Assembly: GCA_025175895.1 (NCBI GenBank)
Contig: CM045989.1
Span: forward strand, 135,545,272 to 135,609,271
Direction: 5' to 3'
Length of the DNA: 64,000 nt
DNA from: Wurfbainia villosa
Lineage: Eukaryota; Streptophyta; Magnoliopsida; Zingiberales; Zingiberaceae
How positions within the stretch are numbered: position 1 is the first letter of the stretch; each line of letters begins with the position of its first letter. Of the stretch, positions 22,500-34,125 are shown piece after piece. The notes under the pieces were generated by a model. It was given only the letters and a program-made list of their open reading frames with translations, ran no database searches and was not told where the DNA came from. A program made the position numbers and the translations under genes.

Positions 22500-23205
22500 T
22501 CCTTTGGGTTTAAGTTCTTTGCCTTTGCCCTTGGCAGGACTTTCCCTTACCTTTAGGCTTGCCCTTGCCTTTCTTTTACGCACCATCAAAATGGTGTCAG
22601 TTACCCTTCTTAAGGTTAAGCTCTGCGATTCTCAACATCTTTGAGCATTTGAACAATGGCTTATCAATTTCATTCATGTTATAATTCATGATAAATTGAT
22701 CGAAGGCTCTTGGCAAAGATTGCAAGATTAGGTCGTGGCGACTCTTGGCAGTGGGAATCCCAGCCTTTGTAGGTTTTCTACGTACCCAATCATTTTGAGT
22801 ATATATGTACCTACGGGAGTCCCGTCTTGCATTTTGGACCCAAATAATGCCTTAGAGACTTCATATCTCTCATGCCTAGCTTGTCCTTGATATAGTTGAC
22901 AAAGATGTCCAACCATATCATAAGCATTCATGAACTCGTGTTGCTTCTGAAGCTCAGAGTTCATGGTCGCGAGCATTAGACATGACACATCTAATGCATC
23001 ATCTTGATGCTTCTTGTAAGCATATTTGTCAGCTCGTGAGGCATTGGCAGGAGGTGCCTCAGAATGGGTGCTCGGGGACGTCTGACTTCCTTTCTTGGGT
23101 GAGAACAATTCTCAGGTTCCTGTACCAGTCCAGGAAATTTGCTCCATTGAGCTTGTCCTTCTCAAGGATAGATCGCAGAGAGAGAGTGTTCGTGTTTGTT
23201 GACAT
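22500..23205 (-). pseudogene. Copia gag, frameshifted
   Basis: The ATG at 23205-23203 opens MSTNTNTLSLRSILEKDKL and GANFLDWYRNLRIVLTQERK, the usual gag N-terminus of this lineage. The second piece (23108-22728) continues with DALDVSCLMLATMNSELQKQ and ARHERYEVSKALFGSKM, which form the capsid part. A lysine/glycine-rich basic stretch near 22590-22520 precedes the position where a zinc knuckle is expected. At least two frameshifts are present. Confidence 0.78.
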
Positions 23206-24841
23206 AGTAATCTACAACATACAATGCAGAGGATTAATATCATATTCCTTTTATCATTTAATTAGGCCTTTAATCAAATGATGCTCCCACTAAATTATAG
23301 GAATTTTGTAGAATCGAGTTATGGATGTGGTCAAACCACTTTTACTAGATTCATACAAACTAGCTATAATTCTTGCGGGACAAGATCCACATCATACTAA
23401 GCCTTGAGTTAGCTTTGGCTAAATCGCCCAAGACTTAGTACGATCGGTGGGTAACACATTACCGATTACATCTCTATGCAACTCTTGTTTATAGGATTAA
23501 GACCCACATTTACAAAAGACCTTGAGTTAGCTTTGGCTAAATCGCCCAAGATTTAGTGTAAATGCGATCTTAACCTATCTTTCCAACGATTGGAATATGC
23601 CTATAGTTCTACTCGATCCAATTGAGTTAACTAGTTTTGCTCAATCTAATTGAGCTTACTCTAACCCGAGTCGTGATAGGCGGGACCAAGATTGTCCCTC
23701 CGCACCCTACCAAGATAATATGCGTTGCTCTGCTTTGGCAGATTCAACAACAACACATGATCGAGGTAGTGATGGGTATCAAGGCTCGGTAGGCATTTTC
23801 GAGTTGATTCGATTATGATCTAATCTAATCGTAATGTGTATCTTATACGCATTTAGGCCTTTATTATCCTATATTAGCATGCATCATATACATACATTAA
23901 TTATTCTAGCATGCATCATATACATACAAGAAAATTAACCTAGCATGCATCATATACATACAAACATGTTTCTACTAGCATGCATCACATACATACAAGC
24001 AAAATCAATTAAATATACATATATATATATCAACATATATATATATCATTAAATGTGATATAGTCATGTCCCTACTACGATCTTCTCAAGCCAATGAGAA
24101 GATCGGACGGTCAACCTAAGGCTAGCGGCTTCTCCAAGCGCTTCCTTTGACCGCCATGTGTCGTCGTCACCCTTCTCGTAAGCTCGTCTTCAAGTGGACT
24201 TTCCACCGCTCCATTTTTGTACATTACAAATGCGAAACTCGAGTTACATTCGAGTCTAAAAACTAATTACAACTAGAATATTAAAAGAATAGGTGCGACG
24301 CGCAGGTCGCAAACACTTTACAACACGCACAACCACAAAACGGCACGCATGATTACAACACACTTAATCCAATCCAATTGGGTTATTGGGCCATGACAAT
24401 CACAGAATTATACATAATTCTAAATTATGTATTTTACAGAAATTTCTATAATTTTTCCTAATTTATTTCGAATTTATGAGTCAACTCTATAAGTCCGCTA
24501 AGCGGTTTAAGCGTGATCGCGGGACATGGCCCCTTTCGGGGATAGGGGCAGCGCCCCTACTCGTAAAATAAACTTCGCGAGTGTCCCTACAATGATCTTA
24601 CAGTGACTTAAGTCGCTGTCCCAAAAACCTAAAGCGAGAACTCGCCGATTCGGAGAGTTTTTCTCGACGGTTGAAGCCTACGAGTGTCCCAACACTCGTT
24701 GCTTCGACTCTACGAGAAAAATACCCAAAAATTCTATAAAATAAGAAAATTTACAGAAACATATAAATCTGTAATTTTTATATCTAATATAAAAACTACA
24801 AAAACGAAACACATACATGCTTGAACTGGCTCGATACCCTT
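23206..24841 (-). other. Long 5' leader of the Copia element
   Basis: No coding sequence. It holds a 40-bp segment (CTTGAGTTAGCTTTGGCTAA and following) present twice at about 23402 and 23521, and four copies of TAGCATGCATCATATACATA at 23876-24000. A GC-richer part (24080-24720) precedes the primer site. Confidence 0.6.
23876..24003. repeat. Four spaced copies of a 20-bp word
   Basis: AGCATGCATCATATACATAC recurs at intervals of about 30-37 bp. The word contains the palindrome GCATGC. Spacing is irregular and spacers are AT-rich, so this is not a CRISPR array. Confidence 0.8.
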
Positions 24842-26656
24842 TGTTGGGTTTTTCCGAGCCGCGCTTTTGCGTTGCGGAAACCTCGGAAGCCCCCGGCCAC
24901 GGATCCGTGCGAAGAAGTATTAAAACAAAAACATGTATGTGCTTGTATAAAATACCCTAGATCTACCTTAGATCTAAGAGATAAGAACGTTACCCTCGAT
25001 GCGATGCCCTTCGCAAATCCCGCTCGTCCAAAGTCCGTCGGAACTCGAGAGTGTCAAGTGCACACTCCTCTATGGTATCCACACAAGCAATAGGTGGAAG
25101 AAAAACACACTTGAGTGTGCTAGCACTCCTAGGGTGTCTCGGCAAGATGAGGAAGGAGAGGGAGAGAGCTTGAGAGGAAAAATTCCAAGGTTGAAGATGA
25201 AGTCAATTAGCCACCAAAAATCAATACTCCATCTAATAATGGGTGGTGCCACTTCATGGAGGGGGGTTACATGCATGCATGTAACTCCCATGACCCTTGA
25301 TCTCCCTCATGATGTGGCATCAATTGACAAAGTCAATGATGATGTGGAGCATCATCATTGGCCGCCCATGCCAAGTCATCACCATGACATGACATTTGGT
25401 CAAGTCAAACTTGACCTTTCATCTTCCCTCTCAAGTCAAGTCAAACTTGACCTCTAATCTCCCATGGTTGATCAAATCTAACCACTTGACTCAAGTTAAT
25501 TTAATTTAATGAATCTTTATTCATTAATTTAAATTGATTTGATGAATCAAATCTCAATTAGACTCATTCAACACTTGAATCAACTTGAGTCTAACTCAAT
25601 TAGTCTAATTTGGATTGCTCTTAATCCAATTTGGTTCATCCCATGAACCTAATCCTCATGGTTCATCATATGAACCTAATCTCCATCTAATTGCTCTTAT
25701 GTGTGTGACCCTATAGGTTCTTGTAACGTTGGCAATGTCCCTAAACCGATTTAGGAACATAAGCAATGAGCGGTATCTAGCAACACATCATTGCTACCCA
25801 AGTTACAAGAATGTTGAGCTCCAACATCACCTTTGTGACTACTAATTGTGACTCTCACAATATGTGACAATGTCCCTCTATCCTTGACATCTAGATTGAC
25901 CAATCGAGGCATAGACCGTGTCATCCTGCATGCAATCTAAATCTTGAACTCAGTAGACTCACTCTAATCAAATGAGCTCAATATCTCATATTGACTCATT
26001 TGGGCATAACCATGCACCGTGGTCTCACTCTATCAAGAATATCGATGTCACCCCGTCATATAGGAGGATAGATCCCATCTACATCACTCACATCCCTCCG
26101 CATAATTCGTTACATACCCAGTAATCGCCTTTATAGTCCACCCATTTACGGGTGACGTTTGACGAAGCCAAAGTATGCAATTCATTATGTAGGGAACCAT
26201 GGTGACTTCAGGTCTAAGGACTAATAGTCATACTAATAGTCACATGAGAAAGTATATGACACTCATATAACGATTCATGATACTTTCTCATGGCGGGTCA
26301 TTCAGTATACATTCTCCAATGCATACCCATGTGTCAACTTGATATCTCATATCCATGACTTGTGAGATCAAGTCATCTTGTTGACCTACATGCTAGTCTC
26401 TACGCATTAACATTGTCCCTGAATGTTAATACTCGACTAGGAATGATTAAGAGTAGTGTTCTCTATATCATCTCATTATCGATTCAACCAATCGATTGAT
26501 ATAGATAAGAACCTACTACTCAAGGACATTATTATATTTAGTTATTTGGCACCAATACAAGTAAATATAATAACCATGCCTTAATAAATAGGAATATGAT
26601 ACAATAAAGTCCATACAACAATCATCATATGATTGGCTCTAGGGATTTCACTAACA
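24842..26656 (-). repeat. 5' LTR of the 9.2-kb Copia element
   Basis: 1815 bp, matching 17476-19295 with small substitutions and a few short indels, several in CG-containing words. It is bordered by the primer site on the minus strand. Confidence 0.92.
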
Positions 26657-27078
26657 CCGACAACGAAGTGCTTCTTCTCCGACGTCTAGGTTTATTTGTT
26701 TTCATTTTATTACGTCGGTTAAAGTTTTTATTTCAGTTTAGTACTTTCATTTCTCGGAGCTTTTATCGTAACGAGGAGAAGGGGAGTGTCCCTCTACCTC
26801 AGGCTTTGTGCTTCACTTGTATCGATTAAACTCCTACCTCTAACGGGGAGGAGTTCTTTAGTGTTTTTGCCCTCCATACGTGGTCAAGGACCGCTAGGGC
26901 CTTGGAGTAGTAGCCGAAGGCTACGAACCAAGTAAAATTCCCTTGTCTCTTTTTACTTTATATTTACATTTCTGCTACGTATAAGTGTTTTTGAATCGTC
27001 TACCGAAAGAAACGAAAAAAAGGTTTATCGCTATTCACCCCCCCCCCCTCTAGCGATTCGCTTCGATCCAACAGAACC

Positions 27079-27691
27079 CTGTAATGCGTTCCTTCCGGGG
27101 AATAATCTAACATTAGTATAGTAATTTGACTGATTCATTCATTTAATATTTATCTTAGTTTAACACTGACTGACAACCAAATGACAACATCACTGAAGGA
27201 ACCTATGCTCTTCCAATGACTAGATATGCAAGGTGTGAATGAGAACGCAAACCCTATACTGTAATCAAACTCTAACTATAGAGAAACTTATGTCATGTAC
27301 CAGCATTAAATAACATAAAAAACAATTAACTCTAGGTCAAATTTCATTCTATCGCTAGTAACGTAACCATTAGCGTAATGTGTTTCAGTCCCAGGGCTAT
27401 GACCAAGTTGATATAAGTGCAATTAAAGTGATAATTTTTAAGTGGATTAGAGTCAATTTTTTGGGAAGTTATATGACTCTGGACTATCGACCGATCTCTT
27501 CTTTTGCACTTACTACTTAGGTTCCTGATTTACCTTCATCGATAGGGACAGCTGGAGGGAGTCACTAATATAGCGGTTCCATATTTTTTTATTAGCAGAA
27601 TGTGTTTTCTTTACACACTTACCAATTGAAATTTTGATTTATTTCTTTCATCGATAGGGGCAATCAGATGGAGTCATTAATATGGTGGTTC
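27079..27691. other. LINE 5' flank and non-coding DNA with a short duplication
   Basis: The first part resumes the LINE 5' repeat. The rest is non-coding. A segment of about 80 bp starting TTCATCGATAGGG occurs at about 27537 and again at about 27647. The second copy is interrupted by the solo LTR at 27692 and resumes at 29525 (TATTTTATTAGC...). Confidence 0.6.
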
Positions 27692-29519
27692 TGTTGGGAT
27701 TTTTCCGAGCCGCAAAAACCGCTTTTTGCGTTGCGGAAACCTCAGAATCCCCGGCTACGGATCCGTGCGAAGATATATTAAAATAAAACATGTATGTGCT
27801 TACTAAAAACCCTAGATCTACCTTAGATCTAAGAGGTGAGATCATTACCCTCGATGTGATACCCTTCGCGTATCCCGCTCGTCCAAAAGGTTCGCCGAAA
27901 CTCGATAGTGTCAAGTGCACACTCCTCTATTGGTATCCACACAAGCAATAGGTGGAGAAAACACACCCTTGAGTGTGCTAGCACTCTATGGATGGTTCGG
28001 CAAGATGAGGAAGGAGAGGGAGAGCTTGAGAGGAAGAGCACCAAGGAAGAAGATGATGGAATGAGTAACTCACCAAATGAATTCCTCACTAATGGTATAT
28101 TGGTCGGCCACTTCATGGAAGGGGGGTTACATGCATGCATGTAACTCCCATGACCCTTAGTCTCCCTCATGATGTGGCACCAATTGACCAAGTCAATGAT
28201 GATGTGAAGCATCATCATTGGCCGGCCATGCCAAGTCATCATCATGACATAGCATTTGGTCAATTCAAACTTGACCTTTCATCTTCCCTCTCAAGTCAAG
28301 TCAAACTTGACCTCTTATCTCTCATGGTTGATCAAATCTAACCACTTGACTCAAGTCAATTTAATTTAATGAATCTCTATTCATTAATTTAAATTGATTT
28401 GATGAATCAAATCTAAATTAGACTCATTCAACACTTGAATCAACTTGAGTCTAACTCAATTAGTCTAACTTGGATTACTCTTAATCCAATTTGGTTCTTC
28501 CCATGAACCTAATCCTCATGGTTCATCATATGAACCTAATCTCCATCTAATTGCTCTTATGTGTGTGACCCTATAGGTTCTTGTAACGTTGGCAATGTCC
28601 CTAAACCGATTTAGGAACATAAGCAATGAGCGGTATCTAGCAACACATCATTGCTACCCAAGTTACAAGAATGTTGAGCTCCAACATCACCTTTGTGACT
28701 ACTAATTGTGACTCACAATATGTGACAATGTCCTCTATCCTTGACATCTAGATTGACCAATCGAGGCATAGACCGTGTCATCCTCGGTACAATCTAAATC
28801 TTGAACTCCAAGTAGACTCACTCTAATCAAATGAGCTCAATATCTCATATTGACTCATTTGGGCATGGTCATGCACTTCGTAGTCTCACTCTATCAAGAA
28901 TATCGATGTCACTCCCGTCATATAGGAGGGATAGATTCCATCTACATCACTCACATCCCTCCACATAATTTGTTACATACCCAGTAATCGCCTTTATAGT
29001 CCACCCATTTACGGGTGACGTTTGACGAAGCCAAAGTATGCAACTCCTTATGTAGGGAACCATGGTGACTTCAGGTCTAAGGACTATTAGTCATACTAAT
29101 AGCCACATGAGAAAGTATATGACACTCATATAACGATCCATGATACTTTCTCATGGCGGGTCATTCAGTATACATTCTCCAATGCATACCCATGTGTCAA
29201 CTTGATATCTCATATCCATGACTTGTGAGATCAAGTCATCATGTTGACCTACATGCTAGTCTCTACGCATTAACATTGTCTCTGAATGTTAATACTCGAC
29301 TAGGAATGATTAAGAGTAGTGTTCTCTATATCATCTCATTATCGATTCAACCAATCGATTGATATAGATAAGAACCTACTACTCAAGGACATTATTATAT
29401 TTAGTTATTTGGCACCAATACAAGTAAATATAATAACCATGCCTTTATAAATAGGAATATGATACAATAAAGTCCATACAACAATCATCACATGATTGAC
29501 TCTAGGGCTTTCACTAACA
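27692..29519 (-). mobile_element. Solo LTR of the 9.2-kb Copia family, 1828 bp
   Basis: It runs from TGTTGGGATTTTTCCGAGCC to CACTAACA and matches the two LTRs of the element at 17476-26656. The target duplication GGTTC is at 27687-27691 and 29520-29524. No internal sequence is present, so it formed by recombination between two LTRs. Orientation is given as minus by similarity to the coding element. Confidence 0.93.
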
Positions 29520-29524
29520 GGTTC

Positions 29525-30441
29525 TATATTTTATTAGCTGAATGTGTTTTCTGCCACCAAAACATCATAAATTATTTCATATATAGTGGAAACAAATAGA
29601 ATTATATTGTTAAGTTAATAGTCAAGTTGTGTTAAAAATATGTTCTAAGTCTGAGAGTCAGTTTAGATATATTCCACTTGAGTTCATTCTGATTCAGTAA
29701 CCTTGATTTGACTTGATAGTTATTCAAGTCGATAAACAAACGAAAGGATTTGACAACTATAAAGTTATATCTTTTGGTCTTTCACCATAAAGATGCATCT
29801 TTTGGTTTTCATTTGTAAAGATGTATCCATTGATTTTTCTTCATAAAGATGCATCTGTTAATCTTCCTCCACAAAAGTATATCCTTTAGTGCACCCCTTC
29901 TGTTGCACCCCTTCTCTCTATATAAAAGTAAGGGGAAGAAGCCGAGGCAGATCAAGTAATCTTCTAACACTCTATTTTTTTTTGTTTATTTTTTCCCTAT
30001 TTTTTCACTTTATGACTTGAGGGTCGGAAGGGCTACACCGAGGCGCACCTCGGGCCCCTTCTCATATATTTTCAAGTCATTTTAGGTCCGGAGTATTTGA
30101 CGTTCAAACGATCGATTTGAAGAAGATTGACCTCTCTAAGGCCAACCTACAGATGTCCAATCTTCCAAAACCCAAGTGACGACCGACCTCCCGAAGATTA
30201 GGTGTCGACCGATCTCTCGAGGTTCTATTGACGCATGATCTATTGAAGTCTAAGTGACGACTGACCTCTCAAAGTTTAGATGTCGACCAATCTCTCGAGG
30301 TCCCATTGCCACTCGATCTACCGAAGCCCAAGGGACGATTGGCTTCCTGAAGCTTATGTGTCGACCTATCTCCTATGGCATAATTATAGCCAAATGTGAT
30401 GAAGATTTGTACAAAGAGACCAATCTAACTAGATCAACACA
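29525..30441. other. Non-coding region with tandem repeats and a TATA-like box
   Basis: No gene is supported. Degenerate copies of ATAAAGATGCATCTTTTGGT lie at about 29758-29890. TATATAAAAGTAAGGGGAAG at 29918-29937 looks like an LTR-type core promoter. A 78-bp tandem repeat follows. This may be the remains of an LTR of an unidentified family. Confidence 0.4.
30174..30390. repeat. Degenerate 78-bp tandem repeat, about 3 copies
   Basis: Copies begin AAGTGACGACCGACCTC (30174), AAGTGACGACTGACCTC (30252) and AAGGGACGATTGGCTTC (30330), exactly 78 bp apart. Each contains TGTCGACC followed by ATCTC. A weaker fourth copy precedes them. Confidence 0.85.
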
Positions 30442-30864
30442 CACTACAAGAAAATAGTAAAATAATGACGAATTTTTTTCGTCGCTAATACATAATATTC
30501 GCCGCTAAGATGATAAATATTAGCGACAAAATAATAATTTCCAACGCTAAAATGATAAACATTAGTGACGAAATATATATTTCGTCGCTAATACTCATTT
30601 GAGTAAAAACACTAGCAACGAATAAATATCAACGTCGCAAATTATTATAATCTTAGCGACGAATTATTTAAATTCATCTCTAATAGTTTACAATTAGCAA
30701 CGAATTAATATATTTCATTGCAAACTCTGTATTTTTTCGAGAATTAATAAATTTAATATGATTATTTATAACGATCTTAAAATTCGTCGGTAATAGTTAC
30801 ATTAGCGATGAAATATTAACTTGTCGCTAATATTTCATCGTTATCTTATTGATTTCTTATAGTG
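30442..30864. mobile_element. CACTA-type MITE, 423 bp
   Basis: Starts CACTACAAGAAAATAG and ends GATTTCTTATAGTG, inverse terminal repeats with one change. The 3-bp target duplication ACA is at 30439-30441 and 30865-30867. The interior is AT-rich with many TTAGCGACGAAAT/ATTTCGTCGCTAA words and no ORF. It shares the subterminal word style of the other two CACTA elements here. Confidence 0.92.
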
Positions 30865-30867
30865 ACA

Positions 30868-33564
30868 TTGAAAACCGACCTGATTTGTACTCAATCGGTC
30901 AAAAATACTCGACTGTGAGTATTCTGCTGAGTCATCTCATCCACTGATCTCACGCTAGATCAATCAATATTCTTTTCTTATGTGAATCTTGGAATCACTT
31001 GGAAGAAACTCAAATAAATCAATAGCAATCGATTCTTATAGAAAAGATTTCAAGCAGGGGAGAGAGAGACGAAGGAGGGGGTGACTAAGTTTGTAGCTAT
31101 GTGATGGTGGTACCAACGTGGATGGCAAAAGCATGTGATGACAAAGATAGCATGCAACGGCGGAGACATCGACGGTAACATACGCAAAAGTGACGACTTA
31201 TGGTAGCGGTGTCACGATAAGAGTTTGTCGCATCGAGAGTTATAGGAAAATAAAATGTCTATTTCTATTAGGCCTATTTTGAATAATTTTTCTTCATATT
31301 ATAATAGAAACTCTTAACATTGAAGTAACATTTTGATTTTAAATTTTACTAATGTATTTATTTAATTAAAAAGAGCTCTTTGTTATTTTTTATTTTAACT
31401 TTGTAATATGATCTAATTAATGGAAGGTCAAGGTGTCGAAAGGCAAGGAGTCGCTAGACTCTCAAATTACGGTGTTAGAAAAATTGGATTCTCTTGAATC
31501 TTTGAGTATATATTCGAAAATTTTCCTACTTATATCTATTCTTAGTCAATTTATGTCTACTGCTGGTCGACTAATTTTTCAAAGAGTTATTCGATGTTTT
31601 TAAAAATTTCACCCGAATCATTTTTAAAAAAAGCCCTAAAAATTCTAAAAACTTTTGAAACTTCCCAAATTTTATAGAGAACCTTAGCTCGTGTCTATTT
31701 AGGAAAAAAAAAATTCCCTCTAAATATTGGATCATATGGGCGAAAAAGACATAACTCTGTATACCTAACCTTAGTTATTATGTCCATGATGTATTAACTC
31801 TGATAGTAGCTAGCATTAAAGTCATGTTTTAGAGTAGGTAACCACTCTTTAGCCAACAAAAAGATGTCCATTTTTTTTTTTATTAATATGAGATATCATG
31901 GTATGATTTCTCTTCCCCTATTAGTCCTCAGGGTCGATCACTCCGACTCCACAAAAAAATTTCGATGGTCGACATGGATAAATCAGGATGATGCATGACC
32001 AACACATATTAGAAATCCGTGCGTCATCAGAAAAACCGATCACATTGAGATGGGAGAGCATCGAACATCGCCATCCACACAGCGTGAGCTGCTAGAGAGT
32101 GTAATCGACTCCTGAAAGTATAGAGAGAAATCTCGTGATTAACCAATGCACCATTGCCTAATGAAAAGATATCCATTGATATATGGAAGGGAGTTCTTAA
32201 CAAAAAACTGATTTGGATGATATGATAATTAAGACCAAATAAGTTCATTTTGTAGTGACTAGTTCACTCCGATTTTAATTTGAGATTCAAATAGATCATA
32301 ACTAATTAATCATAAATTTTTAGATCAAATTTCACAATTAGTTCGAGATTTTTTTTTGTTAAAATTTTAACTCGGATAAATCATTTTTTTTTTTTTTACT
32401 CTGCCCTTGGTTCACCGGGTTTTTGGACCAAATTAATTTTGAGGTGAGAGGGTCAATCTTAAATACTTTGAAAGTGACGTAGTAAAAATAATTATTATTT
32501 ATTCGGACTAAAATTTAGTTGCTTATAAAAAAACTACATTGACCATGAAATTTGATTTGATTTAGGAGATGAACAATTACATATTAAAAAAATAAAATAA
32601 AATGACCTCAAAACTAAAGCCTAAATAGGCTAACATCTCCCTTCCCTCGTGCTCGAGAGTATCTCCTTCTCTTCCTTAGGAGGCAATTTGAAGAGGGAAA
32701 AAAAAATTATATATTAAGAAGAATATTATGTTGGCTGACGATAGTTGTGCGTTAGTATGTGATGCATTGTGAGTCATTTTATCTCCATTTAATTTATGAA
32801 ATTATATAATAAATAAAAAATATATAGTATTATTATTTACGATATTCTTCTTTAATGAGCATTATAGTTTAACCTCTGAATTCGTCAACGTCGTTACAGT
32901 TGTTCGGTCGATCAAACTGTAGTCAGATTTTGATTGAATTTTGATCGAAATCCGATTGAATTGTGATGCACAGAACTGCAACCATTGGTAGTCGTAATCT
33001 GGTCAAACTCCGATGTCGATCGGGAATGCAATCGAATTTTGACTGCTATCTGATCGGAATCCAGTCGCATTGCGATTGGGATCGAAGTCCGGCGAGACGG
33101 TAGCCTGGCGATCGCAATCGCTGTTGATTCCGACAGTGATTCGATCAGAATTCAATCACGATCCGATCGGATTCCGATGTCGATCGGACTTCAATGTCGA
33201 TCGGATCACGGTCGGAATCTAATCGCTCGACAACTATATCGAGCGACGAGGGCTACGAGGAGTTCCGACAGATGTATTACTATGCTAACTTAGACGATAA
33301 TAAAATTATTATACATTTCTCATTATATTTATGACATTTCTATTACTATGCTTAGTCAGACAACATTAGAAGTTTAATGTAACATTTCTATATATATTAA
33401 CGGGGGCACTTAACTAACAATGGTGGCTTAAAATATTTATGGCATTATTATGCATTGCATCCCATAATTTACCGGCATCGTTGACTTATTTGACTCCACA
33501 ATTCTAGTAGATAAAAACAAACACAATCTGGCAAACAGACAATCGCCAATTATTGTTGGCCACG
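30868..33564. other. No supported gene
   Basis: Mostly AT-rich. A G-rich stretch at 31050-31220 has GATGG/GCGGTG words. A conserved-looking minus-strand frame at 32027-32248 (73 codons, ISFLLRTPFHISMDIFSLGN) has no family I recognise and no start context. The part 32880-33240 is a degenerate GATCGGA repeat. The 3' flank of the LRR gene is at 33480-33564. Confidence 0.4.
32880..33240. repeat. Degenerate GATCGGAATC-type repeat block
   Basis: GATCGGAATCC, GATGTCGATCGGA, GATCGAAATCCGATT and similar words recur about 15 times in both orientations without a fixed period. The block is richer in CG than its flanks. Origin unknown. Confidence 0.5.
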
Positions 33565-34125
33565 TCACGGAGAATCTACGGATTCCTTCTGCTTCTTCTC
33601 CGGCGGATGCAGCGCCTTGTAAGTCGCGTACCCGGACGCCACTAGCGCGTTATCCGTCGGCCCGTCTGCCACCGCCCAAGCGTCCTCCTTTGCCGACTCG
33701 ATCTCCTCCGCCGGGAGCCCGCAGCCGCAGGGGTCGTATTGCGCTTTGGGACACACGGGCTTCGGCAGCTTCAAGAACCGCTTGCAGTCTGCGGCCGACC
33801 GCTGTCCCGGCAATCCTGGAATGCAGTTCTTCTTCACGTGCAAAACATTACATTTGATCAGATCGACGCAGCTTTTCCCCACCGACGTGAAGTAGTTGTC
33901 GGAGAGCGAGAGGTTCACCAGGTTGCCGCCTTTCATGGATTTCGCCAGTCGGCAGACGGCATCAGGAACCTCGCCGGAGAGAAAGTTTCCGGCGAGGTTG
34001 AGCTGCTCCACCTTCTTCAGGCACCCGAACGAGAGCGGAATCGGGCCGGATAGATGGTTGCTCCCGGCGTCGAACACCGTCGCCTTCTTCAACAGTCCTA
34101 TCTCGTACGGTAGGCAGCCGCAGAG

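Larger units (their letters stand above)
17476..26656 (-). mobile_element. Complete but decayed Copia retrotransposon, 9.2 kb
   Basis: The LTRs at 17476-19295 and 24842-26656 both run from TGTTGGG to CACTAACA. The 5-bp target duplication CCGAC stands at 17471-17475 and 26657-26661. Coding is on the minus strand in the order gag, integrase, reverse transcriptase, RNase H. The primer site on the minus strand beside 24842 reads GGTATCGAGCCAG, a slightly altered initiator-tRNA-Met site, and the polypurine tract GTGGGAGAT abuts the 3' LTR at 19296. Many one- or two-base indels break the polyprotein. Confidence 0.93.
16790..27073 (+). mobile_element. Solo LTR of the SIRE-like family, split by a Copia element
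   Basis: The left part (16790-17475) starts TGTTGGTGCAG and the right part (26662-27073) ends CTTCGATCCAACA, both matching the LTR at 3384-4448. The 5-bp target duplication GAACC stands at 16785-16789 and 27074-27078. Without the insert the LTR is about 1.1 kb, like its relative at 1065 bp. No internal sequence remains, so the element was lost by LTR-LTR recombination before the Copia element landed. A TATA box lies at 17396-17402, and AGTCGACTG palindromes cluster at 17200-17295. Confidence 0.93.

Noticed and set aside
23876..24003. Regularly spaced 20-bp repeats resembling a CRISPR array
   Set aside because: Only four copies, irregular AT-rich spacers, and located in the leader of a plant retrotransposon.
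24999..25457. 152-codon ORF in the Copia LTR
   Set aside because: It lies wholly inside an LTR, and the equivalent frames in the other two LTR copies are broken.
32027..32248. 73-codon minus-strand frame as a gene
   Set aside because: No family recognised, no start or splice context, and the surrounding DNA is non-coding.
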